From Pseudomonas viridiflava (lineage in GTDB: Bacteria; Pseudomonadota; Gammaproteobacteria; Pseudomonadales; Pseudomonadaceae), in contig NZ_UWFN01000347.1 of the NCBI RefSeq assembly GCF_900602065.1, positions 219,543-283,542 of the forward strand: a stretch of DNA of 64,000 nucleotides, in the 5' to 3' direction. Shown one piece after another: positions 17,980 through 25,684 of this stretch. The notes beneath the pieces are model-generated. The model did no database searches. It was given only the letters and a program-made list of their open reading frames with translations, and was not told the origin of the DNA. Both the position numbers and the translations under genes were made by a program. Position 1 is the first letter of the stretch, and each line of letters begins with the position of its first letter.

Positions 17980-19317
17980 TTAGCGACTCGTGCTCTCAAC
18001 CTGCTTGTGCCACAACGTCGGCAGCAAGAAGACGATAGACAGCACGCAGGCACCGATCAGCAGGACAAAACCACCATCCCAGCCGAAGTGGTCAACGGTG
18101 TAGCCCATGGCGGCGCTGGCCGCAACCGAGCCACCCAGATAGCCGAACAGGCCAGTGAAGCCCGCCGCCGTACCCGCAGCCTTTTTCGGTACCAGTTCCA
18201 GCGCCTGCAGGCCGATCAGCATGACCGGGCCGTAGATCAGGAAGCCGATGGAAACCAGCGCGATCATGTCAACGGTCGGGTTGCCCGGCGGGTTCAGCCA
18301 GTAAACCAGCGTCGCGACGGTCACCAGGACCATGAACACTACGCCTGTCAGGCCACGGTTACCTTTGAAGATCTTGTCCGACATCCAGCCGCACAGCAGC
18401 GTGCCTGGAATACCCGCCCACTCGTAAAGGAAGTAAGCCCACGAAGTCTTGTCGACGGTGAAGTGCTTGGCTTCTTTCAGGTAAGTGGGTGCCCAGTCCA
18501 GCACACCGTAACGCAGCAGATAAACGAACACGTTCGCCAGAGCGATGTACCAGAGCATCTTGTTGCGCAGCACGTACTTGACGAAGATTTCCTTGGCGGA
18601 AAACTCTTCTTCGTGGCTGGAATCGTAGCCTTCAGGATAATCGTTCTTGTAGACCTCGATTGGCGGCAAACCCACCGATTGCGGAGTGTCACGCATGGTT
18701 GCAAACGCAAACACCGCCACCAGCAAAGCAACTGCTGCCGGCACGTAAAACGCCGCATGCCAGTCGTTGGTCCAGCCCATACCCAACAGGAACAGCGGGC
18801 CAATCAGACCACCACCCACGTTGTGCGCAACGTTCCACACGGAAACCACGCCGCCGCGCTCTTTCTGCGACCACCAGTGCACCATGGTCCGCCCGCTAGG
18901 CGGCCAGCCCATGCCCTGCGCCCAACCGTTGATGAACAACAGGATGAACATGATCGTCACACTGGACGTAGCCCAGGGCGCGAAACCGAACACGAACATG
19001 ACGCCCGCTGAAACCAGCAGACCAAAGGGCAGGAAGTACCGTGGATTGGAGCGGTCGGAAATGATGCCCATCAGGAACTTGGACAAACCGTACGCAATAG
19101 CAATCGCAGACATCGCCACACCCAGCTGTCCACGGGTGTAACCCTCGTCGATCAGGTAAGGCATTGCCAGCGAGAAGTTTTTACGAAGCAGGTAGTAACC
19201 GGCGTAGCCGATAAAGATACCTGCGAAAATCTGCCAGCGCAGACGTCGGTAGGTACTGTCGACCTTTTCTTCAGGCAGGGGTGCCTGATGTGCGGCGGGA
19301 CGGAAGAAAGCAAACAT
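17980..19317 (-). CDS. glpT: Glycerol-3-phosphate:phosphate antiporter (MFS)
   Basis: The 445-residue membrane protein has twelve predicted helices and organophosphate:phosphate antiporter motifs: RLRWQIFAGIFIGYAGYYLLRKNF at the first helix, GISDRSNPRYFLPFGLL (MFS loop 2-3), and WAQGMGWPPSGRTMVHWWS. The Arg residues after helix 1 and in helix 7 bind phosphate in GlpT. It imports glycerol-3-phosphate in exchange for phosphate across the inner membrane. ATG 19317 follows GGAGTG. The upstream region contains a GlpR-like site next to a TAATAT -10 box. No other glp gene is adjacent. Confidence 0.92.
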   Translation of the reverse strand: MFAFFRPAAHQAPLPEEKVDSTYRRLRWQIFAGIFIGYAGYYLLRKNFSLAMPYLIDEGYTRGQLGVAMSAIAIAYGLSKFLMGIISDRSNPRYFLPFGLLVSAGVMFVFGFAPWATSSVTIMFILLFINGWAQGMGWPPSGRTMVHWWSQKERGGVVSVWNVAHNVGGGLIGPLFLLGMGWTNDWHAAFYVPAAVALLVAVFAFATMRDTPQSVGLPPIEVYKNDYPEGYDSSHEEEFSAKEIFVKYVLRNKMLWYIALANVFVYLLRYGVLDWAPTYLKEAKHFTVDKTSWAYFLYEWAGIPGTLLCGWMSDKIFKGNRGLTGVVFMVLVTVATLVYWLNPPGNPTVDMIALVSIGFLIYGPVMLIGLQALELVPKKAAGTAAGFTGLFGYLGGSVAASAAMGYTVDHFGWDGGFVLLIGACVLSIVFLLPTLWHKQVESTSR

Positions 19318-19341
19318 CGAGACACTCCATTTTTTGTTTTT

Positions 19342-19359
19342 CTGCGCGAAAGCGAATAT
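19342..19359 (-). promoter_or_regulatory. Candidate GlpR-like operator and -10 region of glpT
   Basis: On the minus strand the sequence ATATTCGCTTTCGCGCAG resembles the TTCG-N-TTTCG-type sites I associate with GlpR in pseudomonads. It directly follows a TAATAT -10-like box (19356-19361), about 25-40 bases upstream of the glpT ATG. The match is from memory of a motif, not a search. Confidence 0.35.
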
Positions 19360-19589
19360 TACATTTTCATTACAGAAAAAAGCACTGTTTCTCGTCTGAG
19401 AATTTGCAGGAAATGTGGAGTGGTGCGTGTTGTTTTATGAACATGTCGCGAAGGTATGACCGGATGCACCTTATTTAGGATCACTCCTACAGCCGTATCG
19501 GAAGTCACCGGGTTCTGTTCCCCCACGGCGGCCGCCTACCATCGCAGCCTGCTGGGCCAACCCGGGTCCATCACCGCTAGAGGTAAGTC

Positions 19590-20225
19590 GTGAGGTTATT
19601 TTTATTCATTTTGATTGGCTGGTTTTCCACTGCAGCCTCGGCAGGCGACACCCTGCTCATTCCTGTCTCCAGGCCCAACCCTGAATATCCTCAGGAGCTG
19701 GTGAAATCACGTTACACGGGCAAAGTTCTGATAAACCTGACCATCAGCGCTCTCGGCACAGTTCAAGGCACACGAATCATCGAGAGCAGTCATCCCAAGC
19801 TGTCCGAGGCAGCCCTGCACGCCATCGTGAAGTGGCGCTATCAGCCATGGGAGGTTGCTGAAGGCAAACCGGGCAACCTCAGCATCATCGTCCCGATTCT
19901 CTTCGGTGCTCGCGGCATTGAGCCGTTTTCGAAAGAGATAACCGTTGGCCTGGAAAATACGCTCTGCGCCTACCTCAACCACGAGGTCAAGATCAGCAAG
20001 CTCGATTACCCGAAGGATCCTTTGAACAAGATTGACGTTTTCTGGCACACCCGCCAGCACCTTGCTGGAAGTTATACGGCTTATCACGTACCAGAGCCGA
20101 AGAAGCGCGCAGCTTTGTTTGCAGAGCTTGAGAGCTCCATTCCACGCATCATCAAGGAATGCAGGCGAAATCCGGATACTCGCTATGCGGATTACTTACC
20201 TCAGCAGATTCGGGCGCTGCTGTGA
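19590..20225 (+). CDS. Exported protein with a TonB C-terminal-type domain
   Basis: The 211-residue product starts at GTG 19590 with a hydrophobic signal (RLFLFILIGWFSTAASA, likely cleaved before GD). Residues 30-100 form a TonB_C domain: RPNPEYPQELVKSRYTGKVL, INLTISALGTVQGTRIIESS and the helix ALHAIVKWRYQPWEV. Unlike TonB it has no uncleaved anchor followed by a Pro-rich spacer, so it is probably a soluble periplasmic protein or one bound after export. The C-terminal half is helical (EPKKRAALFAELESSIPRII, ending YADYLPQQIRALL). A paralogue of the same design follows directly. No receptor or ExbBD genes are nearby, and the function is unknown. Confidence 0.75.
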   Translation: MRLFLFILIGWFSTAASAGDTLLIPVSRPNPEYPQELVKSRYTGKVLINLTISALGTVQGTRIIESSHPKLSEAALHAIVKWRYQPWEVAEGKPGNLSIIVPILFGARGIEPFSKEITVGLENTLCAYLNHEVKISKLDYPKDPLNKIDVFWHTRQHLAGSYTAYHVPEPKKRAALFAELESSIPRIIKECRRNPDTRYADYLPQQIRALL

Positions 20226-20248
20226 TCGCCGGGCCAAAGGATTTCCAC

Positions 20249-20746
20249 ATGCGCATTCTCCTGATTCTCATGAGCCTCTTGTTGTCGCTCACAACACAAG
20301 CAGCTACGTCCTACCCAAAACCCATATACCTGCCCGAGCCGAAATATCCCGCAACGATGTTCCAGGACAAAGAGGGAGGTTCGGTCACGGTTCGGATATT
20401 CATCCATGCCAATGGCAGCGTGACATTCAAGGAAATCGTCAAGACTCCCGACTCACGGCTCGCCGACGCGGTAAAGAAGGTAATTCCAGAGTGGCGCTTC
20501 ACTGCCTGGACACCGCCTGCTGACAAACCTGACGGGGAGAGCTCACTTGTGAGTTACAACTTCAATGCTCAGACCTATAGCTCCAACCTCGTCGCGAATG
20601 TCGACCTTAAGAAACTGCGTTGCAGCCAGCTAAATAACGAGTTGATCTGGACTCGACACAGCCACTCCGTCGATGAAGCAAAAACGTTTCGCGACACCCG
20701 AAATTACCTGTTTAACGGAGCCGTTATCACGGAGTTCGTAACTTAA
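20249..20746 (+). CDS. TonB C-terminal-type exported protein, truncated paralogue
   Basis: From ATG 20249 the readable product has 165 residues: a signal peptide (MRILLILMSLLLSLTTQAA), then the TonB_C-type core LPEPKYPATMFQDKEGGSV, TVRIFIHANGSVTFKEIV and VIPEWRFTAW. It parallels the upstream gene over its length, but stops at TAA 20744-20746, before the region matching the last 45 residues of its neighbour. That missing tail is still recognisable in the DNA beyond the stop (see 20747-20871), so the gene has probably been truncated by mutation. Start and signal are intact, so a shortened protein could still be exported. Confidence 0.7.
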   Translation: MRILLILMSLLLSLTTQAATSYPKPIYLPEPKYPATMFQDKEGGSVTVRIFIHANGSVTFKEIVKTPDSRLADAVKKVIPEWRFTAWTPPADKPDGESSLVSYNFNAQTYSSNLVANVDLKKLRCSQLNNELIWTRHSHSVDEAKTFRDTRNYLFNGAVITEFVT

Positions 20747-20871
20747 GAGGAAAGGCAGGCACTAATCGACGACTTCGACTTGGCGATACCCGCGATTATT
20801 GAAGGGTGCAGGAAACGTCCCCGGCTTTTTATGCTGACTTCTTGCCGGCACAGCTGAGGGAAATGTTGTAA
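20747..20871 (+). pseudogene. Remnant 3' end of the second TonB-like gene
   Basis: Directly after the TAA, in the same frame, the DNA still reads EERQALIDDF and AIPAIIEGCRKRP. These match KKRAALFAEL and SIPRIIKECRRNP of the upstream paralogue in order and spacing. After about position 20823 the match continues only in another frame (AFYADFLPAQLREML, then TAA at 20869-20871, against YADYLPQQIRALL). So two lesions are visible: one in-frame stop and one single-base frame change, consistent with a lost base near CCCCGG. A sequencing error could explain one of these but not easily both. Confidence 0.7.
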
Positions 20872-20969
20872 ATCGTCAAGGATGCCCCTGGCATCTGACA
20901 TCCGCCAAGCGATGAGGGTGGCGGATGCTTTTAGGCAGTTCAGCGCATGAAACTCCCGAAACCGGATAC

Positions 20970-21947
20970 TCACCTAACCCCAACAACCACCTTCCCAACC
21001 GCCCGCCTCTCCCCCAACGAATCAATCGCCTTTCCCGCCTCTTCCAACGGATAAACCTTCGACACCAGCGGCTTCAACTTGCCCTGCGCATACCAGCCGA
21101 ACAATTGCTGAAAGTTCGCCACGTTATCTTCCGGCTGACGTTGTGCAAACGAGCCCCAAAACACGCCGATGACTGAGGCGCCTTTCAACAGTGCGAGGTT
21201 GACCGGCAATTCGGGAATGCGGCCGCTGGCGAAGCCGACGACCAGCAGGCGGCCGTTCCAGGCGATGGAGCGGATGGCCTGATCGAAGAGGTCACCGCCG
21301 ACGGGGTCGTAGATGACGTCGACACCATTGCCATTGGTGAGGCGTTTGATTTCTTCTTTCAGATTGGCTTCGCTGTAGTTGATCAACTCGTCAGCGCCAG
21401 CGGTTTTGGCGATGTCGAGTTTTTCAGCGGAGCTGGCGGCAGCAATAACCCGGGCACCCATGGCTTTGCCGATTTCGACAGCGGCAAGGCCAACGCCACC
21501 CGACGCACCGAGCACCAGCAGGGTTTCGCCGGGTTGCAGGTTCGCGCGCTGTTTAAGCGCGTGCATGGAGGTGCCGTAGGTCATGCTGAAAGCAGCGGCA
21601 GTGTTGAAGTCCATCGCGGGCGGCATGGGCAATACGTTGTAAGCAGGCACAGCGACTTGCTCGGCGAAACTGCCCCAGCCGGTGAGGGCCATCACTCGGT
21701 CGCCGACTTTCAAATGGGTAACTTTTTCACCAACCACCGCAACGACGCCCGCGGCTTCTCCCCCCGGCGAGAAGGGAAATGGCGGCTTGAATTGGTATTT
21801 GCCTTCGATGATCAATGTATCGGGAAAGTTGACCCCGGCAGCGTGCACATCCAGCAGGATTTCGTTCTTCTTGATTTGCGGGCTGGCGATGTCTTCGAGG
21901 ACCAGGGTTTCGGCAGGGCCGAACGCTTTGCACAGCAGGGCTTTCAT
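20970..21947 (-). CDS. NADPH:quinone oxidoreductase, zinc-independent MDR family
   Basis: At 325 residues from ATG 21947 (AAGGAA upstream) this is a medium-chain reductase. A GroES-like fold covers residues 1-125 (MKALLCKAFGPAETLVLEDI; DVHAAGVNFPDTLIIEG; PFSPGGEAAGVV) and a Rossmann domain follows (VLGASGGVGLAAVEIGKAMG for NADPH; GVDVIYDPVGGDLFDQAIRS). It lacks the zinc-binding Cys cluster, as in the Qor group, and ends ERRAVGKVVV. It probably reduces quinones or enals in the cytoplasm. It is separated from the broken TonB-like gene by about 100 bases and is unrelated to it. Confidence 0.88.
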   Translation of the reverse strand: MKALLCKAFGPAETLVLEDIASPQIKKNEILLDVHAAGVNFPDTLIIEGKYQFKPPFPFSPGGEAAGVVAVVGEKVTHLKVGDRVMALTGWGSFAEQVAVPAYNVLPMPPAMDFNTAAAFSMTYGTSMHALKQRANLQPGETLLVLGASGGVGLAAVEIGKAMGARVIAAASSAEKLDIAKTAGADELINYSEANLKEEIKRLTNGNGVDVIYDPVGGDLFDQAIRSIAWNGRLLVVGFASGRIPELPVNLALLKGASVIGVFWGSFAQRQPEDNVANFQQLFGWYAQGKLKPLVSKVYPLEEAGKAIDSLGERRAVGKVVVGVR

Positions 21948-22080
21948 CGGACTATTCCTTTTGGATTTGTGGCCGATACGTTCAGGTATGTAGATTTTCG
22001 GGTCAATGAGCATGATCCGCCCTGATACTCATGCATAAGCTCAAGTAAGCTAGGCGGCAAACCGGATAAAGGAGTGGACT

Positions 22081-22491
22081 GTGAAAGCGTGGATCTTGAT
22101 GTTGTTGGCCTTGTCGTTGCCGACCATGGCGCTGGCTGAAGAAGCGGCCAAAGAAGGCGAGGCACCCAAGGTTGCCTATGTTTCCCTGACGCCACCGTTC
22201 GTGGGCAATTACGCACTGGACGGCGGCCCGAAACTGCGAGTCTTCAAGGCCGATGTCGCCTTGCGCGTGACCGGCCCAGAAGCACAGGCCGCAGTAAAAC
22301 GTAACGATCCGCTGATTCGTAACCAGTTAGTTGCGCTGTTCACACAGCAAACCGTCGACACCATGAGCAGCGCCGAGGCCAAAGAAAAGTTGCGCCAGGA
22401 AGCACTCAAGCAGGTTCAGCAAGTGATGAATGACGAAGAAGGCAAGCCGATTGTGGAAGACCTGCTGTTCAACAACTTCATCGTTCAGTAA
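22081..22491 (+). CDS. FliL-like exported protein
   Basis: The 136-residue product begins at GTG 22081 (AAGGAGTG just before) with a signal-like segment, KAWILMLLALSLPTMALA. The mature part reads VAYVSLTPPFVGNYALDGG, then a domain with LRVTGPEAQAAVKRNDPLIRN, DTMSSAEAKEKLRQEAL and a final IVEDLLFNNFIVQ. The Tyr-xx-Leu-xPro-Phe opening and IRN-x6-L helix are the pattern of FliL C-terminal domains, but no flagellar gene is near and the FliL membrane anchor is replaced by a signal peptide. A role in flagellar motor torque is therefore unproven. Confidence 0.75.
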   Translation: MKAWILMLLALSLPTMALAEEAAKEGEAPKVAYVSLTPPFVGNYALDGGPKLRVFKADVALRVTGPEAQAAVKRNDPLIRNQLVALFTQQTVDTMSSAEAKEKLRQEALKQVQQVMNDEEGKPIVEDLLFNNFIVQ

Positions 22492-22494
22492 CGG

Positions 22495-22944
22495 TTAACG
22501 CAGTGCCAGGATCGCCGCCCATTGTTCGGCGGTCACTGGCATTACGGACAGACGAGTGCCCTTCTGTACCAGTGGTAATTGCTCCAGCGCGCTTTGCTGC
22601 TTCAAATAACCCAGGCTGAGTACTTTCGGGAAGGCTTCGATAAAAGCCACGTCGACGGCACTCCATTGATTTTTGTCCGCATTGGCTTTGGCATCGAAGT
22701 AGTGACTTTGCGGATCCAGTGCCGTCGGGTCGGGATATGCCGCTTGAGTGATGCGCGCGATGCCGGCGATGCCTGGCTCCGGACAGCTGGAGTGATAAAA
22801 GAAAAACTCATCGCCAACCGCCATGGCGCGCATGAAATTACGCGCCTGATAGTTGCGAACTCCATCCCAGCGGGCTTTCTCCAAGCGTTGCAGGTCGGCG
22901 ATGGAAAGCTCATCGGGCTCTGATTTCATCAGCCAGTAGGCCAT
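22495..22944 (-). CDS. EVE-domain protein
   Basis: At 149 residues the protein is almost entirely an EVE domain: MAYWLMKSEPDELSIADL, RWDGVRNYQARNFMRAM, GDEFFFYHSS and GIAGIARI form the YTH-like pocket that binds modified bases. Members such as thymocyte nuclear protein-like proteins may recognise modified cytosine or adenine; the target here is unknown. The gene ends three bases from the convergent FliL-like gene. ATG 22944 follows AGGAGC. Confidence 0.88.
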   Translation of the reverse strand: MAYWLMKSEPDELSIADLQRLEKARWDGVRNYQARNFMRAMAVGDEFFFYHSSCPEPGIAGIARITQAAYPDPTALDPQSHYFDAKANADKNQWSAVDVAFIEAFPKVLSLGYLKQQSALEQLPLVQKGTRLSVMPVTAEQWAAILALR

Positions 22945-23138
22945 TTTTGTTGCTCCTGAAATGTGTCGCGGACAAGTTGTCAGACAGTTTCATGACAAAC
23001 CGACAGTCGGCTGACGTCAACGTTTGCGTGTGCGCACGTGTTGTCGCAGAATGCCGGGATTTTAAGCTCCACGCTGCTGCACGGCCTATACAAAAACCGA
23101 TGCTGACATCGTATTGATTTGCCTAAGGAGGGCAGTCA

Positions 23139-23291
23139 ATGAAACGCAAGCCGGATTTACTTTGGATTTTGGTTATTTTGTTCGGCTTGGGTGTCGTCAC
23201 GACGGGTTACGCGCAAAGCTTGTGGTCCAGCAAAACTGATGCCCCTGTTGAAATCACCCAACAACAGCAGAAGTATCCTTCGCGGCATTGA
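23139..23291 (+). CDS. 50-residue membrane or exported peptide
   Basis: ATG 23139 follows a strong AAGGAGG Shine-Dalgarno at about nine bases. The product has 50 residues: a basic start MKRKPDLL, one hydrophobic helix WILVILFGLGVVTTGYA, then a polar tail rich in Gln (DAPVEITQQQQK). The helix could be a single-pass anchor or a signal peptide cut after YAQS. No family is recognised. A short gene of this length with so good a ribosome site is credible; it ends about 50 bases before a REP repeat. Confidence 0.65.
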   Translation: MKRKPDLLWILVILFGLGVVTTGYAQSLWSSKTDAPVEITQQQQKYPSRH

Positions 23292-23343
23292 TTCTCGGGC
23301 CAGTCCTCTTATCAATACGCAACTTGAATTGAAATGCTATCTC

Positions 23344-23432
23344 TGTGGGAGCGGTGCTTGCCCGCGATATAGGCACCGCAGATTGCAGGTCTATCACGTT
23401 CGGCCTTATCGCGGGCAAGCACCGCTCCCACA
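23344..23432. repeat. REP/BIME-type inverted repeat overlapping the end of the 5-FCL gene
   Basis: The arms TGTGGGAGCGGTGCTTGCCC and complement belong to the family at 5959 and 13710. The right arm lies inside the 5-FCL reading frame and provides its stop codon. Confidence 0.88.
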
Positions 23433-24035
23433 TGGGGCCAGATACCAACGCTTATCCGACACCGTGCCATCCAGCGGCACATCCCAACTGGCCTGCGCCA
23501 GACGCTCGACCTTCTGACTCTCATGAGCAAGCCCGAGCAGCGCTGGTTTAAGCCATGCTTTTCTGCGAGAGCGATAGGCCAGGCTACGGTCATAGAAACC
23601 TCCGCCCATCCCCAGTCGTCCACCCTCGTCGTCAAAACCTACCAGTGGCATCAGGATCAGATCCAGCGCCCAGATTTTACGCTGCCGGGCCAGATTGATA
23701 CGCGGCTCGGGAATGCGGAAACGGTTGGGTATGAATTTCTCTCCAGGCTTGACCCGCTGAAACACCATTTTGGTCCGGGGCCAGGCACTGAGTACTGGAA
23801 GATAGGTTGCTTTACCGCGCTTTTGAGCGGCGCGCAGTAATAGACGCGGATCAATCTCACCGTCCATAGGGAGGTAAAGCGAGATATGCCGCGCGCGACG
23901 AAACAGAGGGTGCTGAACTAACTGACGATAGATGCCGCGTGCCGCTTCACGCTGCTGGCTGGCGCTGAGCGCGCGACGCGCCATGCGCAACTTACGGCGC
24001 AATTGCTGGCGTGTGAGCGGAGCGTCACTGGTCAT
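23406..24035 (-). CDS. 5-formyltetrahydrofolate cyclo-ligase
   Basis: The 209-residue enzyme converts 5-formyl-THF to 5,10-methenyl-THF using ATP. Motifs are LRRKLRMARRAL with the conserved Arg-Lys start, ISLYLPMDGEIDP, and the ATP/folate loop LGMGGGFYDRSLA. The real domain ends near DKRWYLA; the last residues (PCGSGACPR) and the TAA at 23406 come from the REP repeat arm. The position next to 6S RNA and zapA is the usual one in gammaproteobacteria, where this gene is called ygfA or fau. It is probably co-transcribed with the 6S RNA upstream. Confidence 0.92.
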   Translation of the reverse strand: MTSDAPLTRQQLRRKLRMARRALSASQQREAARGIYRQLVQHPLFRRARHISLYLPMDGEIDPRLLLRAAQKRGKATYLPVLSAWPRTKMVFQRVKPGEKFIPNRFRIPEPRINLARQRKIWALDLILMPLVGFDDEGGRLGMGGGFYDRSLAYRSRRKAWLKPALLGLAHESQKVERLAQASWDVPLDGTVSDKRWYLAPCGSGACPR

Positions 24036-24146
24036 GAGCGGCGGGACATGCAGACTGATCCATCACGGTTGAACCAGAACCGAGGACGCCAGAGCGACGA
24101 CCCCGCGGATATCGTTGTCGGGCAAAACCGGCAACGATCAGAATTG

Positions 24147-24325
24147 AGACTCCCCGACGAACCGCTGTCGGTGTAGCCCTTGAACCCGAAAGTTCAAGGT
24201 GGAGATTGCAGGAGGTTTTAAGGCTTTCCGTCGAGCGGACATGCACACCAACCCCAACGTGCAACCCCCGTGGTTGTGCGTATCGGCTCAGGGACATGAC
24301 CGACTGGCAAGCACTCCAGGGAGCG
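24147..24325 (-). ncRNA. ssrS: 6S RNA
   Basis: On the minus strand this roughly 180-base interval carries the conserved blocks of 6S RNA in order: CCCTGAGCCGATA, GGTTGGTGTGCATG, GAAAGCCTTAAAAC, and CCTTGAACTTTCGGGTTCAAGG, which forms the small hairpin. The ends CTCCCTGG and TCGGGGAG can pair to close the long rod. It lies between zapA and the 5-FCL gene, its usual position. 6S RNA binds sigma-70 RNA polymerase like an open promoter and damps transcription in stationary phase. The exact ends are estimates from the fold and the -10 box. Confidence 0.92.
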
Positions 24326-24330
24326 GCGCA

Positions 24331-24336
24331 AGTATA
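24331..24336 (-). promoter_or_regulatory. -10 box of the 6S RNA promoter
   Basis: On the minus strand the sequence reads GGTATACT, a close match to the -10 consensus, six to seven bases before the likely 6S RNA start. No strong -35 hexamer is seen. Confidence 0.55.
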
Positions 24337-24355
24337 CCGAAACTTGTCGGAAAAT

Positions 24356-24685
24356 TCAGCCCCGAGGCGCATCCGGAGGCAAATCGGAGTCTGTGGCAAG
24401 CACCAGATCAACGCGATCAAGCAGGTCGCGGACCTGTTCGCGAGTTGAGCCACTGGCCTGCAGGTCGGGCAAATCCTGCTTATGCAGCAAATCGTGAGTA
24501 ATGTTCAACGCGGCCATCACAGCGATCCGGTCGGCACCGATTACTTTGCCGCTGCTACGGATTTCACGCATCTTGCCATCCAGATAACGCGCGGCGCTAA
24601 CCAGATTGGTGCGCTCTTCCTGAGGGCAGATGATCGAATATTCTTTGTCGAGGATCTGTACGGTGACGCTGTTGCCATTGCTCAT
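24356..24685 (-). CDS. zapA: Cell division protein ZapA
   Basis: The 109-residue protein opens VTVQILDKEYSIICPQEERT and continues LVSAARYLDGKMREIRSSGK and ADRIAVMAALNITHDLL, the ZapA N-terminal sandwich and start of the long helix. ZapA bundles FtsZ filaments at the division ring. The start overlaps by four bases the end of the upstream coiled-coil gene. The C-terminal helix is followed directly by the 6S RNA promoter. Confidence 0.94.
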   Translation of the reverse strand: MSNGNSVTVQILDKEYSIICPQEERTNLVSAARYLDGKMREIRSSGKVIGADRIAVMAALNITHDLLHKQDLPDLQASGSTREQVRDLLDRVDLVLATDSDLPPDAPRG

Positions 24686-24891
24686 GAGTCTTGCTCCAGG
24701 GCCTTGAGGCGCGAAATCATTGTCTCGACCTTTTGCCGGGCGATTTCGTTCTTTTCAATCAAATGAGCGCGTTCTTCGCGCCACGACTTTTCCTGAGCTA
24801 ATAGGAGTCCGTTTTGGCGTTTTAGTTGCTCGACACGAGTGATCAGTAATTCCAGTCGGGCCATCAGCGCTTGCAGGTCGGTGTCTTCCAT
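24682..24891 (-). CDS. Small coiled-coil protein, ZapB-like (TIGR02449 type)
   Basis: The product has 69 residues that are almost all one helix with heptad spacing of Leu and charged residues (LQALMARLELLITRVEQLKR; LIEKNEIARQKVETMISRLK). It matches the small coiled-coil proteins placed upstream of zapA in many gammaproteobacteria and superficially resembles ZapB. A division role is inferred only from the four-base overlap with zapA. Confidence 0.85.
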   Translation of the reverse strand: MEDTDLQALMARLELLITRVEQLKRQNGLLLAQEKSWREERAHLIEKNEIARQKVETMISRLKALEQDS

Positions 24892-25051
24892 TGTTTCCCA
24901 CTGAATACTTTCTGATGAGTGGCACAGGAGCTGGCTTTACGCCACGGCCTCTGAAGCGCCGCCTAAGGCCGCGTAGATGATCTTGTGGCCCGGATAGTCT
25001 AGGATACAGACCTTCATTCTAGACACTGAGCCGATTGGCGACTAGCTACCC

Positions 25052-25606
25052 ATGCCCATTCAGAATTCCCCGTACAAAGCATTCGCCACCCTGCTCAGCA
25101 GCAGCGGTCACCCTGTGTCTCCCGCCGAGCTGCATGGCCTGTTGCTAGGTCGCAGTTGCGCCGGTTCCGGCTTCGACGCCGGCGACTGGTTGAGCGATGC
25201 GGCCGAACTGCTTGAATCCGCGCCCGAAGACAATGTCCGTCAGGCGTTGATCGGTTTGCAAGAGATGGTCAAAGGCGAGCTGACCAGCGACGACATGACC
25301 GTCGTGTTGCTGCTCCCGAGTGACGACGAACCGCTGGGCGAACGCGCCATCGCGCTCGGTCAATGGTGCCAGGGCTTCCTGACCGGCTTCGGTCTGACGG
25401 CCGGAGACACTGCGTTGAGCGCTGAGGCCATGGAAGTGTTGCAGGATCTCGCTGCCATCGCTCAGGTACAGGATGCGCTGGAAGAATCCGACGACGGCGA
25501 GAGCGACTACATGGAAGTCATGGAATACCTGCGCGTCGCGCCGTTGCTGCTGTTCACCGAGTTCAACAAAGCCGTTGCTGCCGAGCCGAAACCTTCCTTG
25601 CATTGA
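25052..25606 (+). CDS. YgfB/UPF0149 family protein
   Basis: The 184-residue protein contains the UPF0149 features: SPAELHGLLLGRSCAG near the start, WCQGFLTGFGL in the middle and SDYMEVMEYLRVAPLLLF-TEF at the end. Members are acidic, all-helical and cytoplasmic. In P. aeruginosa YgfB has been tied to beta-lactam resistance through control of ampDh3. It begins a plus-strand unit that continues with pepP, ubiH and a second hydroxylase, the same order as in E. coli (ygfB-pepP-ubiH-ubiI). Confidence 0.9.
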   Translation: MPIQNSPYKAFATLLSSSGHPVSPAELHGLLLGRSCAGSGFDAGDWLSDAAELLESAPEDNVRQALIGLQEMVKGELTSDDMTVVLLLPSDDEPLGERAIALGQWCQGFLTGFGLTAGDTALSAEAMEVLQDLAAIAQVQDALEESDDGESDYMEVMEYLRVAPLLLFTEFNKAVAAEPKPSLH

Positions 25607-25684
25607 TCCTTCATCGCCGCTTTTGCGGTTATCGTCCATGATTTTCGACGATGACCGCAGCGCTCAAAGGGAACCCGCCTGCCT

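Noticed and set aside
18007..19011. A 334-residue open frame antisense to glpT
   Set aside because: Its His/Gln/Arg-rich composition is typical of a shadow frame, and glpT is certain.
19590..20746. tonB gene proper
   Set aside because: Neither protein has the anchor and Pro-rich spacer of TonB, and no exbB or exbD is present.
20743..20973. A minus-strand 76-residue frame over the broken TonB-like tail
   Set aside because: It only mirrors the remnant coding sequence and lacks a ribosome site.
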